Below, piece after piece: positions 1 to 9,198 of a DNA stretch of 64,000 nucleotides. Both the position numbers and the translations under genes were made by a program. Under the pieces are notes generated by a model. That model saw only the letters and a program-made list of their open reading frames with translations. It did no database searches and was not told the origin of the DNA. The stretch is from NCBI GenBank assembly GCA_937919925.1, contig CALFOT010000086.1, forward strand, positions 1 through 64,000, written 5' to 3'. Position 1 is the stretch's first letter. Every line of letters begins with the position of its first letter. Origin of the DNA: an uncultured bacterium (GTDB taxonomy: Bacteria; Planctomycetota; UBA1135).

Positions 1-42
1 GTTGACCTTGCTGTTGACCTTGCTGTTGACCTTGCTGTTGAC
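1..42. repeat. 12-bp tandem repeat (gttgaccttgct), about 3.5 copies, in frame within the Gln-rich CDS
   Basis: Direct reading: gttgaccttgct x3 then gttgac; encodes QQQG units on the minus strand; may extend beyond the window. Confidence 0.85.
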
Positions 43-478
43 CCTTGGCGCCCTGCTGACCGCGCCGCCCTTGTTGGCCCCGCTGTTCGTGTTGGCCTTG
101 CTGTTCTCCAGCTCGACCCTCTTCCATTTGCTGCGTACGCATTTGATACATCCGCACCGCGCGTGCGGCACTCCGCTCTTCTTCGTTCAGCCGACCATCG
201 CCATCGATATCAAAATCCTTGAGCATTTGTTCACGGCTTGGACGCTGATCCCCTCCGCGCTGCGCGCCTTGAGATTTGCCGCGTTGGCCCTGCTGCGAGC
301 CGCGTTGTGCTTGGCGTTGGCCCTGTTGCTGACCCTGAAGGTGACAATCGCAATCACATTGCTGAGGCTGCGTTTGACCTCGCTGCGCTCCGTCGCCACG
401 ACGAGGGCCCTGTTGGGCGGAAGCGGTACTTGCGCTCAAAGCAAGCACCAGGGGAATCAAAGTAAGTAGGTGTTTCAT
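1..478 (-). CDS. Partial secreted Gln/Gly/Arg-rich protein with an EF-hand motif; continues past the left edge
   Basis: Hand translation of the minus strand from ATG 478: MKHLLTLIPLVLALSASTASAQQGPRRG...QCDCDCHLQGQQQG...MLKDFDIDGDGRLNEEER...GQQQGQQQGQQQGQ. Signal peptide, EF-hand loop DIDGDGRLNEEE and QQQG repeats. Absent from the ORF track because there is no stop inside the window. Confidence 0.8.
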   Translation of the reverse strand, partial: MKHLLTLIPLVLALSASTASAQQGPRRGDGAQRGQTQPQQCDCDCHLQGQQQGQRQAQRGSQQGQRGKSQGAQRGGDQRPSREQMLKDFDIDGDGRLNEEERSAARAVRMYQMRTQQMEEGRAGEQQGQHEQRGQQGRRGQQGAKGQQQGQQQGQQQGQ

Positions 479-538
479 CTTGGGAATCCGGGGTTCGGGA
501 ACAGCTCTATAACCCTAAGGCCCGAGCTGGGTTCCTAA

Positions 539-1711
539 TCACTGATCGTTTTCTACTAATAGCCCTACGCATGCGGCCAAGCCGTGAATATAGGGCAAGC
601 CACAGACTGGGCCAATCTCGCCAGCCACGAATCCACCACTTACAGGAAGTCCAGGCCAATACTGGTGAATCGTTTCGACGTCGTGATCGGCACGTTGAAA
701 AAGTTGCAGGCCTCGGCCAGTACAGGAAAACTGCAGGGCGCCAAGCACTCGCGGACAAAAGGAGCCCGCTAACTCCAATGAGGAGGCTAATTCGGCGTGT
801 GCCGCAATGCGGTCCCGCGCTTGAAACTGCACGGACATGCCTAGGCCAAGATGGTCCCGAACCACAATTGCACCGGCTTCCGGATCTACGCCGACCACGC
901 CACGCACTAACATGTCGCGCCCCGGCTCGCCGCTGTTATTCGCCATTGGAAGAATTCCCACATGCGGGGCGCGCATAAATTTCTGCCGCTCTTCCTCGCC
1001 AACCGCAATGAGTACTTCGCTCAACTCCTCATAAGCGGGGCGACCGCCCAACTCCAAAATCAAATTCCCCTCGCAGCGCGTCACCGTGAAGCGCGGTCCG
1101 ACAGGGCTGCAACCTTGCGCCACCACCGGCTCGATACGAAATGCGCCATCGAGCACAAAGCCAACCGCGCCCTCCGAAGCGATGGCGTGATCAAAGACCA
1201 GCACATTTTCGCCGCGGCGGTCCGCGCCGCTCGCAATGCCGCCAATCACAATCGGCAATTGTTTTTGTGTGCGTATGGATGAAAAAAATGGTTCCAGCGG
1301 AAAACTAAAAGGCTCGGCTATCATCACCGCGCTGGCCGACGGCGGTGCGTCTGGCCAACCGAAGACGCGGCTCTTCGCGGCCTCTAGCTCCAAGTGGAAG
1401 GGAAAGACTTGGGTGCTCGGTAAACGCGCGGCCCATAAAGCAAGGCCTGGCCCAGCTTGTATTTCGCGGCCACTCCCAATTACCCCCGACATGCTACTGC
1501 CGATGATGCTTTTCGGCTTTAGTTCCCGATGAATATAATCAAGAATCAGCCGGGCGTTTTCTCGATGGTGGGTAGTGAAAAAGAGAGTTACTAAATCGGG
1601 AGCTTCCCCGATCGCCCGAAGTACACCACGCACCGCAGCGGCAACGGCCAACCCTGAGTCTTCCAGCGTCGACACGGTTTCCGCAACGGCTGCTTTTTGA
1701 GTAAATTCCAT
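539..1711 (-). CDS. FIST N/C-domain signal-transduction protein
   Basis: 390 aa; ...SIIGSSMSGVIGSGREIQ..., GFVLDGAFRIEPVVAQGCSPVGPRFTVTRCEGN..., C-terminal GALQFSCTGRG...SGGFVAGEIGPV typical of FIST_C. Confidence 0.8.
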   Translation of the reverse strand: MEFTQKAAVAETVSTLEDSGLAVAAAVRGVLRAIGEAPDLVTLFFTTHHRENARLILDYIHRELKPKSIIGSSMSGVIGSGREIQAGPGLALWAARLPSTQVFPFHLELEAAKSRVFGWPDAPPSASAVMIAEPFSFPLEPFFSSIRTQKQLPIVIGGIASGADRRGENVLVFDHAIASEGAVGFVLDGAFRIEPVVAQGCSPVGPRFTVTRCEGNLILELGGRPAYEELSEVLIAVGEEERQKFMRAPHVGILPMANNSGEPGRDMLVRGVVGVDPEAGAIVVRDHLGLGMSVQFQARDRIAAHAELASSLELAGSFCPRVLGALQFSCTGRGLQLFQRADHDVETIHQYWPGLPVSGGFVAGEIGPVCGLPYIHGLAACVGLLVENDQ

Positions 1712-1785
1712 CCCGCTCCTAACTTAGTATCGGCTGAAAATGCGCTCCGCAAGATGGTGAAAAACGGTGGGCGCACTGTACACGC

Positions 1786-2565
1786 CTAATATTCCGAATC
1801 CTTGGTGGGCAGCAAATCGCCAAAGCCGGTCGCTGCATCGAAACTGGTTGGGGCTACTGGATCATCGAAATCTATGATGCGGTAAGTCGCATTCTCAAGG
1901 CGAAACAAGTCTTCCACCAGGCCGTCTTCCATTTCAAAGACCACGCGTAAAGTACCGGTAACTTCCACTGTGTTGTAGGTGTACTCCATGCCGTTTTCGT
2001 CTTGAAGGCTCACGCGCAAAATCTCATTCAGCTGCGGTGGTGCGCCAAAACAGCAGCTAAATAAGCTGCGCACAAGGTGGAACTGACGAATGTGTTCAAA
2101 ATCAATATCGGGCATCATAAAGCCACGAATGGTAAAATTTTTGCCTTCGAGCGCCAACACATGCGCCGGGAAGGGCTGCTTCTTGCCTTCATCAAACTCC
2201 CAGCCACCGAAATCGTGCATATCGACCACAAAAGGTTCTGTGCCGCTGGCCATCGATTTTTTCAAGTTGGCCATACGCTCTTCCAAAGTAACTGCGTTAG
2301 ACCAAGGGCGATCCTCGACCGGTGGTGCTTCCGTAATTTCAAACCGATCGCGCAAGGAACCGCTTGACTCCTCCTCGACCGCAGGTTCTGCGACCACCTC
2401 TACTTCCTTCGGAGCAGCGATTGTGACTGCGGCTGCCGCGCCATCACTCGCGGCGGCGGCTACCGCAGTGGCTGGAGGTTCGTGAACAACCGCTTCTTGC
2501 TTGGAACACGAAAAGCAGAGCAGCGGTGCGCTCGCGAGAGCTGAAAAAAACCAAAACTTCCTCAT
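1786..2565 (-). CDS. Lipoprotein, DUF3299-like
   Basis: Likely start at MRKFWFFSALASAPLLCFSCSKQ (lipobox); FTIRGFMMPDIDFEHIRQFHLVRSLFSCCFGAPPQLNEILRV pattern of DUF3299. Confidence 0.7.
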   Translation of the reverse strand: MRKFWFFSALASAPLLCFSCSKQEAVVHEPPATAVAAAASDGAAAAVTIAAPKEVEVVAEPAVEEESSGSLRDRFEITEAPPVEDRPWSNAVTLEERMANLKKSMASGTEPFVVDMHDFGGWEFDEGKKQPFPAHVLALEGKNFTIRGFMMPDIDFEHIRQFHLVRSLFSCCFGAPPQLNEILRVSLQDENGMEYTYNTVEVTGTLRVVFEMEDGLVEDLFRLENATYRIIDFDDPVAPTSFDAATGFGDLLPTKDSEY

Positions 2566-2569
2566 GCGA

Positions 2570-3907
2570 TTAAATGTTAGACGACAAGTAGTAGGCCGCT
2601 TCCGTACGGTAAGCGGAAAGGGCTGGGATGAGTCCGGCCACGGCACCTGCTAGGGTAACCGCTGCCAGCAATTGCAGCTCGGCAGCGCCAGGAACCACGG
2701 TAACCCGCACTCCGGTAGCAGCATGCACTTGATCCGTTACCGCATAGATTAAAACCCCCGCCAACCCTAGGCCAACCACGCCTCCCAGCAGCGCAATCAC
2801 CGCCGATTCACCGGTCACCAAACCAAGAATGGTGGAGCGTCGAGCGCCGAGTGCGCGCAAAATCGCGAATTCACGTCGGCGTGCGCCCATCGTGTTGTAA
2901 ATCGCCACCATCACGCCAACCAAAGCCACCACCACAATCAATGCGGTAATCAAACGCAACACCATATCGCCCTGGCCGATGATGGAAAATAACTTGCGCA
3001 CTTCCTGGCTTGGATAAACCGCTTGAGCATCAAGACGGTCGTTCAACGAGCGAAAAATGCGCGTACGATAAAAACCGGCTTTGGTGCTCAACATCACCGC
3101 ACTCAGACCACGTGGATCGCGTGTGCCGCCAGCCACCATATCTGCGGTGGCCTCATGCCCGGCAATCACATAATAAGCGCCAATCGGAATTAAAATGGCG
3201 CGGTCGAGCGGCGTGCCGGTCGGCTCCAATACACCAACCACCTCGGTCTCTGCCTCCTGATGGCCGCCGCCGCCGACGCCTTCCACCCCATGCGCTGGCG
3301 TGAACTTCGAACCAACCATCAAGCCCGTATTGCGTGCAACGTCTGCGCCAACCACAGCCTTAAACATGGACTTGAGGTGGGCGTTGTGATCGTGGTCAAC
3401 GTGAGCAGCCTCACTAGAATGCTCCGCAGCGGCTTGCCCGAGTTCGCTTTTCAACTCTGCAAACTCCGCGCGCGAGTAGGCAAACGGGCCGCCGTCGGCA
3501 AAAGCGAGGGGCTCGGCGAGATTCGCCCCACCAAGATGCACGTCGGAAAACAGATTGGAGGTGACCCCCACGATGCGCTGGCCACGAAAACTATCACCAA
3601 CGGCTAGCGGCACGGACCACAGCACACCCGGCGTGGCGGCGATTTCTTCATAAACCGCATACGGCACATTGCCCTGGCTTTGGCCCATGTGGTACAGCGC
3701 GTTCAAAGTCAGTTGCAGGCCTGAACCTTTGGCGCCCACCAGCATGTCGCAGATCGAAGCCGAGCGATTGAAGCCTTGCTCGCTTGCTTCGCGCAGAGCT
3801 CCGACGGTTGCAAAGAGCCCTACTCCAAGCGATACCGATAAGCCAGTCAAAATGGAGGCGAGCTGGCGACGCTTTAAGTTGCGCAACACCATCGTGTGCA
3901 GTCTCAT
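2570..3907 (-). CDS. ABC transporter permease, FtsX/MacB/LolC-like
   Basis: N-terminal TM then periplasmic region; C-terminal ALIVVVALVGVMVAIYNTMGARRREFAILRALGARRSTILGLVTGESAVIALLGG typical of FtsX domains. Confidence 0.85.
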   Translation of the reverse strand: MRLHTMVLRNLKRRQLASILTGLSVSLGVGLFATVGALREASEQGFNRSASICDMLVGAKGSGLQLTLNALYHMGQSQGNVPYAVYEEIAATPGVLWSVPLAVGDSFRGQRIVGVTSNLFSDVHLGGANLAEPLAFADGGPFAYSRAEFAELKSELGQAAAEHSSEAAHVDHDHNAHLKSMFKAVVGADVARNTGLMVGSKFTPAHGVEGVGGGGHQEAETEVVGVLEPTGTPLDRAILIPIGAYYVIAGHEATADMVAGGTRDPRGLSAVMLSTKAGFYRTRIFRSLNDRLDAQAVYPSQEVRKLFSIIGQGDMVLRLITALIVVVALVGVMVAIYNTMGARRREFAILRALGARRSTILGLVTGESAVIALLGGVVGLGLAGVLIYAVTDQVHAATGVRVTVVPGAAELQLLAAVTLAGAVAGLIPALSAYRTEAAYYLSSNI

Positions 3908-4554
3908 TGCAAATCCTCCACGCGCACCGTACTTTCAAATGCAGCCGCCACTTCCATATCGTGAGTCGCGCAAACCACTGTGATGTTCGATTCGCGCGCG
4001 GTTTGAAGCAACATGGCGAGCACCTGCTTGCCGTTTTCATAATCAAGAGCGCCGGTAGGCTCATCCGCCAAGAGCAACTTGGGGCGATTCATCAAGGCTC
4101 GCGCGAAAGCTACACGAGCCTGCTGCCCAACCGACAACTGCCGCGGCATGTGCTGCAAACGATGGCCTAGCCCGACGGCCTCCAGCAGTTCCACCGCGCG
4201 ACCGGGTTGAGGGTGGCCCTTGGCGAAAACAGCCCCCAATTCGACATTTTCCTTCACGGAGTACCCATCGAGTAAGTGGAAGGATTGAAAGACATAGCCG
4301 ATATGGTCGGCGCGAAAACGATCGCGCTGGGCTTCCGAAAGTTGGGCTAAATCCGTGCCGTCTATAGAAACGATCCCTGAATCTGGTTGCACTAGCCCGC
4401 TGAGCAGGTTCAATAAGGTGGTTTTACCCGAACCACTCTCGCCGATAAGCGCGACCTGCCCCCCGCGCGCCACCCGCCAATCCTCGAAGCCCAACACTAG
4501 GCCGGAATCGGCATCGCTGGGATAGCTTTTGTGGATGTTTTGGAGGTGAATCAT
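3904..4554 (-). CDS. ABC transporter ATP-binding protein (LolD/MacB type)
   Basis: MIHLQNIHKSYPSD...GESGSGKTTLLNLLSGL...LSVGQQARVAFARALMNRPKLLLADEPTGALD; overlaps permease by 4 bp. The longer ORF in the track (to 4845) is an N-terminal overextension. Confidence 0.9.
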   Translation of the reverse strand: MIHLQNIHKSYPSDADSGLVLGFEDWRVARGGQVALIGESGSGKTTLLNLLSGLVQPDSGIVSIDGTDLAQLSEAQRDRFRADHIGYVFQSFHLLDGYSVKENVELGAVFAKGHPQPGRAVELLEAVGLGHRLQHMPRQLSVGQQARVAFARALMNRPKLLLADEPTGALDYENGKQVLAMLLQTARESNITVVCATHDMEVAAAFESTVRVEDLQ

Positions 4555-4620
4555 GGCGTCGGGAGAATCGGCGGCAAGGTTAGAATACGCTCCGCCATGC
4601 CCTGCGCTGGCCCCAATGTC

Positions 4621-6669
4621 ATGAGTAAGTACAACATTCAAAAGTTCGCCGTGATTGGCGCCGGCAACATGGGTTCCGGAATCGCCCAAAAAATAGCCAC
4701 CGAAGGCTTCTCTTGCGTCTTGGTTGACCTTGATGATGAAAAGGTCGAGCGCGGCATGAATATCATTCGCGATTTGCTTGCGCAGGGTGTGGAGCGCAAA
4801 GTTTTTAGCCCGAAGCAGGTGGAGCAAATCCTTGCCAACCTGCACGGCACCAGTGATTGGTCAGAGCTGGCTGATGTAGATTTGGTGGTCGAGGCGGTCT
4901 TTGAGAACTTAGATGTGAAGCGCTCTGTTTTTAAACGCCTGTCTGAGAACTGCAAAGAGACCGCCATTCTAGGCACCAACACTTCCTCGTTTTATGTGAA
5001 GGATCTTGCCAGCGCAGTAACAAACCCGGAGCGTTTGGTGGGCTTGCACTACTTCTTCCACCCAGCCAAAAACCGTTTGGTAGAAGTGATTGGCCACGCG
5101 GGCACTTCCGATGAGGCCTATTTGGCGGCCTGGGCGGCGCAGGAAGCGATTGGCAAAACACCGATTTGGTCCTCCGATGCGCCGGGTTTTGTGGTCAACC
5201 GCTACTTCGTGCCATGGGTCAATGAAGGCGTGCGGCTACTCGAAGAGAATGTTGCAAATGTTGCCACGATTGAGTGGGCGGCTAAAAAAGCATTTGGCGT
5301 TGGCATGGGCCCGTTCGAATTGATGAACGTCACCGGAGTGCCGATCACCATGCACGCGGCCAACACTCTGGCGGATGCACTGCATTCTTTTTATGCGCCA
5401 AGCCAAGCGCTGGTTGATTTCTGCGCTGGCAGTGAGCGCAACTGGAACCTTGATGGCCCCATCGACGAAAGCAAGTACGACTCCATTGCCGATCGTTTGC
5501 TAGGCGTAACTTTCTATGTTGCTGCGCAATTAGTGGATGAGGGTGTTTCTTCGATCGAAGATACCGATATCGGCGCCCGCGTTGGCTTGCGCTGGCCGCG
5601 TGGCCCCTTCGACATGTTGAATCGCGTTGGCGTAGAGCGCGCGCGGTGGCTGGCCGAAGCGGTTGCCACCCAATATGGTTTAGCGCTGCCGAAGTTACTC
5701 ATTGATGCGCCAGCTCACGGCCTGCCCATTGAATTGGTGTCCTCCTGTGATGCCGGCGTTGCAACAGACTTGCGCTTCAATAGCCCTGCCACGATGAACG
5801 CCCTGGATAAAAATGTGTTCCTGCAGTTTGATTCCAAGCTGCAGTTGGCACGCGCCACCGGCAAAGCGATTGTGCTGCGAAGCACCGGCAAAGCTTTTGT
5901 CGCCGGAGCGGATATCAAGTTTTTCGTGGATTCCCTCAAGGCCAATAACTACCCATCGATTGCGGAATTTGCTGGCCACGGCCAGAAAATTTTTAAAATG
6001 TTGAGTGGTGGCGAACGTGCCGTAGTAGCGCGCGCCCACGGCTTAGCTTTAGGCGGAGGCGCAGAATTGGCACTTGCCTGCGATTGGATTGTGGCCTCAC
6101 CCAAGGCTGCAATGGGCTTCCCCGAAACCGGAATTGGCATTTTCCCTGGCCTAGGTGGCACGCAACGATTGCCGCGACGAATTGGCATGCCCCTAGCGAA
6201 GTACTTGCTCTATACCGGGCATATTCTTGATGCAAAGTCCGCCCTTTCGATTGGCTTAATTGATGCCGTTGCTGGATTTAGTGACATCGATGAGGTTTGC
6301 CTTGAGTGGGCCGCCAAAAATCCTGCGGCCGAGCGCGAGGCGCCTACCGAATGCCCTGACGGGCGCTGGCAAGCTGTTTGGGATTTCTTCGACAGCAACA
6401 CGGTGGATGAAATCCTCACCGGCGAAGCCGACTGCATGGGGGACGCAATGTTAGAGCAAGCTTGCAAGCGTATGGGGCAAAAATCCTATCACGCCTTGAA
6501 ACTATGCGAAGGCTTGTTTGTAGAAGGTGCCCACCAGGCGCTCGAGCGCGCGCTCGAACTTGAGGGCCGCGATTTGGAGGTCGCATTCCTCCACCCCGAT
6601 GCGTTGGAAGGTTTAAGCGCGCTCCTAGATGGGCGCCGCCCGAGTTTCGCAAAGCCTGCCTTCGCTTAA
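4621..6669 (+). CDS. Bifunctional 3-hydroxyacyl-CoA dehydrogenase / enoyl-CoA hydratase, domain order HAD-ECH
   Basis: N-terminal FAVIGAGNMGSGIAQKIATEG (Rossmann) and HYFFHPA; C-terminal crotonase motifs AFVAGADIKFF, HGLALGGGAELALACD, GIFPGLGGTQRLPR. Confidence 0.9.
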   Translation: MSKYNIQKFAVIGAGNMGSGIAQKIATEGFSCVLVDLDDEKVERGMNIIRDLLAQGVERKVFSPKQVEQILANLHGTSDWSELADVDLVVEAVFENLDVKRSVFKRLSENCKETAILGTNTSSFYVKDLASAVTNPERLVGLHYFFHPAKNRLVEVIGHAGTSDEAYLAAWAAQEAIGKTPIWSSDAPGFVVNRYFVPWVNEGVRLLEENVANVATIEWAAKKAFGVGMGPFELMNVTGVPITMHAANTLADALHSFYAPSQALVDFCAGSERNWNLDGPIDESKYDSIADRLLGVTFYVAAQLVDEGVSSIEDTDIGARVGLRWPRGPFDMLNRVGVERARWLAEAVATQYGLALPKLLIDAPAHGLPIELVSSCDAGVATDLRFNSPATMNALDKNVFLQFDSKLQLARATGKAIVLRSTGKAFVAGADIKFFVDSLKANNYPSIAEFAGHGQKIFKMLSGGERAVVARAHGLALGGGAELALACDWIVASPKAAMGFPETGIGIFPGLGGTQRLPRRIGMPLAKYLLYTGHILDAKSALSIGLIDAVAGFSDIDEVCLEWAAKNPAAEREAPTECPDGRWQAVWDFFDSNTVDEILTGEADCMGDAMLEQACKRMGQKSYHALKLCEGLFVEGAHQALERALELEGRDLEVAFLHPDALEGLSALLDGRRPSFAKPAFA

Positions 6670-6682
6670 GGTTTAAGCTCCA

Positions 6683-7324
6683 TCAAGGCGCAAGGCGTTC
6701 CACTTCCCAGCGGTTATCACTGCTGGGATGAATGTACCGAAAACGATCGTGCAGACGATTTTCGCGCCCTTGCCAAAACTCAATCGATTGCGGCTGAATG
6801 CGATAACCACCCCAGTGCTCCGGCATGGGAACTTCGCCGCCAGCGAGTTTTTTTATCGCCTCGCGTAACTTGCCTTCGAGCAGGCGGCGCGAACTGACCA
6901 CCGAACTTTGTGGCGAAACCCAAGCGCCAAGTTGACTACCCCTTGGCCGGGATGCGAAATACTTAAGTGATTCCATCGCAGTCACGCGCACAGCAGTGCC
7001 CTGAATGATGACCTGCCGCTCCAATGGCAACCAATGAAACAGCATGGAAACGCGCGGGTTTTCCTCAATTTGAAGGGCCTTTGTGCTTTTGTAATTCGTG
7101 AAAAAAACAAAGCCATCCCGATCAAACAATTTCAACAGTACTGTGCGCACGGTGGGCAGGCCGTCGACGGTGGCCGTGGCAAGGCTGAGTGCGCTGTAAT
7201 CAATGAGCCCCGCCGCTTTGGCCTGCTCGAACCATAACTCAAACTGCTTGAATGGATCGGCGTTCAGATCCTCGCGGTTGAGGCCGGTGCGAGAATATTC
7301 GCGGCGTAGGTCACTGAGGTCCAT
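6683..7324 (-). CDS. pdxH: Pyridoxamine 5'-phosphate oxidase
   Basis: 213 aa; MDLSDLRREYSRTGLNREDLNADPFKQFELWFEQA...GFVFFTNYKSTKALQIEENPRVSMLFHW...RLAP C-terminus. Confidence 0.95.
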   Translation of the reverse strand: MDLSDLRREYSRTGLNREDLNADPFKQFELWFEQAKAAGLIDYSALSLATATVDGLPTVRTVLLKLFDRDGFVFFTNYKSTKALQIEENPRVSMLFHWLPLERQVIIQGTAVRVTAMESLKYFASRPRGSQLGAWVSPQSSVVSSRRLLEGKLREAIKKLAGGEVPMPEHWGGYRIQPQSIEFWQGRENRLHDRFRYIHPSSDNRWEVERLAP

Positions 7325-7386
7325 GTGCAGAGTTTAGCGAAATCTGGATGAAGCTCTGCAAGGTCGGGCGGGTAGAATATTTCATT

Positions 7387-9198
7387 ATGGGAATGACCCT
7401 CATTGAAAAGATCATCGCCAATCACTGTGATCAGAAAGTTGCGCCAGGTGCCACAGTCGACATGCGTGTCGATGTGCGCGCGGCGCGCGATTTCGGCGGC
7501 GCGAATGTAGTGAAAAATCTGCGCGCAGCAGGACTCAAAATTGCAGATCCAAGCAAGACTCTCTTCACTTTCGACTGCAACCCTGGGGGCAGTGATCAAG
7601 GTTATGCTGCCAATCAACAACTGTGCCGAGAATTTGCTCGCGAAACCGGGGTGGGCTTGCGCGACGTCACGCAAGGCATCGGTACGCACATCGCTTTTGA
7701 AGACGGCCTAGTGGGGCCGGGCTCGACTTTTGTCAGTACGGATAGTCACGCCAACATCATGGGTGCGGTTGGCGCTTTTGGTCAGGGCATGGGTGACCAA
7801 GATATTGCCTATGCGTGGAGTGCCGGCAAAGTTTGGTTTAAAGTGCCAAAGTCGGCAAAGGTTATTTTGATTGGCACGCCTGGGGCGTTTGCCACGGCCA
7901 AAGATATTGTGCTGAAAATGTTGCAGGTGTTAGGCGCCGGCGGGTTGCTGGGTTACGCCGCGGAAATTACTGGCGATCTTGTAGAAAGCCTCACCCTCGA
8001 AGATCGCGTCACGATTGCGAGTATGTCTACTGAGATGGGTGGCATCATTTCCCTCTTTGAGCCGAACGCGGCAATCCTTGATTTCTGCCGCAACGCTGGC
8101 GGTCGTGATTTTCAACCAATCGCCGCAGATGCAGATGCCCACTATGACAAAATTGTAGAGGTAAATATTGAAGGCCTCGGGCCCATGGCTGCTCGCCCCG
8201 GCCACCCGGAAGACACCACGGATCTTGCCAATGTTGCCGGCCGCAAAGTTGATTCGGTATTTATCGGCTCCTGTACCAATGGTCGTCTCAGCGATTTGCG
8301 TCGCGCCGCACATGTGCTGAAGGGCCGCAAGGTCGCTCCCGGGGTCGTTTTGAAAATTGTTCCAACTACACGTGCCGTTTGGGAAGCTGCGCTCGAAGAA
8401 GGGATTGTAAAAGTCTTCATGGATGCCGGCGCGCTTATCGGAAATGCTGGCTGTGGCGGCTGTGCCGCAGGCCAGCTCGGACAAAACGGTCCGGGCGAAG
8501 TCACGGTGAGTACGGGCAACCGCAATTTCGCCGGCAAGCAGGGCAAAGGGGAAGTCTATCTAGCGAGCCCCGAAACGGCTGCGGCTACGGCCATCGCCGG
8601 CGTCATCACTTCGATTGATGCCATCCCGGAAGAGCCGGTGTTGTTCGAAATCGGCGGGCGTCGTGATGTAAATGGAGAGGCTGCAACGACTGTAACCACG
8701 ACAACTACAAGTGCGAAACCTACCAAGCTAGAGGGCCGCGTTTGGGTGGTGGATGTACATAACATCGACACCGACATGATTTTTCATAATCGTTATTTGG
8801 CCATTACCGAAATGGACAAAATGGGGCAATACACTTTTGACAACCTCAAGGGCTGGGAAGACTTTGCGACCAAGGTGAAGCCTGGCGACATTGTCATGAC
8901 AGGCTCAAACTTCGGTTGCGGGTCTTCCCGCCAACAGGCCGTCGATTGCTTCACGTCGCTTGGTGTGCAAGCGCTTATTGCTGAAAGCTATGGCTCTATT
9001 TACGAACGCAATGCCATCAACGGCGGCATGCCGATTCTGGTTGCAAGTGGTCTAAAGGTTGGCTTAAAAAACGGCGATCTAGTACGGTTAGATTTGGCAA
9101 CGGGGCTCATTACTTGGGATGGCGGTAAGCTGCAAGGCGAGCCGTTCTCTGCCGTTCAAATGCAAATTTACCAGCGCGGCGGTTTGCTCGTTCTTTAA
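7387..9198 (+). CDS. Fused aconitase-superfamily hydro-lyase (3-isopropylmalate/homoaconitate dehydratase-type, LeuC+LeuD in one chain)
   Basis: LeuC motifs GTHIAFEDGLVGPGSTFVSTDSHANIMGAVG, SVFIGSCTNGR, GNAGCGGC; Thr-rich linker; LeuD motifs GRVWVVDVHNIDTDMIF and GSNFGCGSSRQQAV. Confidence 0.85.
   Translation: MGMTLIEKIIANHCDQKVAPGATVDMRVDVRAARDFGGANVVKNLRAAGLKIADPSKTLFTFDCNPGGSDQGYAANQQLCREFARETGVGLRDVTQGIGTHIAFEDGLVGPGSTFVSTDSHANIMGAVGAFGQGMGDQDIAYAWSAGKVWFKVPKSAKVILIGTPGAFATAKDIVLKMLQVLGAGGLLGYAAEITGDLVESLTLEDRVTIASMSTEMGGIISLFEPNAAILDFCRNAGGRDFQPIAADADAHYDKIVEVNIEGLGPMAARPGHPEDTTDLANVAGRKVDSVFIGSCTNGRLSDLRRAAHVLKGRKVAPGVVLKIVPTTRAVWEAALEEGIVKVFMDAGALIGNAGCGGCAAGQLGQNGPGEVTVSTGNRNFAGKQGKGEVYLASPETAAATAIAGVITSIDAIPEEPVLFEIGGRRDVNGEAATTVTTTTTSAKPTKLEGRVWVVDVHNIDTDMIFHNRYLAITEMDKMGQYTFDNLKGWEDFATKVKPGDIVMTGSNFGCGSSRQQAVDCFTSLGVQALIAESYGSIYERNAINGGMPILVASGLKVGLKNGDLVRLDLATGLITWDGGKLQGEPFSAVQMQIYQRGGLLVL

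Noticed and set aside
2-469. 155-aa plus-strand Leu-rich ORF (MTLLLTLLLTLLLTL...)
   Set aside because: Looks like a membrane protein but is the reverse of CAA-CAG-CAA-GGT repeats encoding QQQG on the minus strand; the minus frame has a signal peptide and EF-hand.
486-537. Imperfect hairpin ggaacagctc ... gagctgggttcc after the FIST gene
   Set aside because: Two-nucleotide bulge, 16-nt loop and no T-run; not enough for a terminator call.
7930-8484. 184-aa minus-strand ORF
   Set aside because: Antisense to the LeuC-type Fe-S region; no independent coding support.
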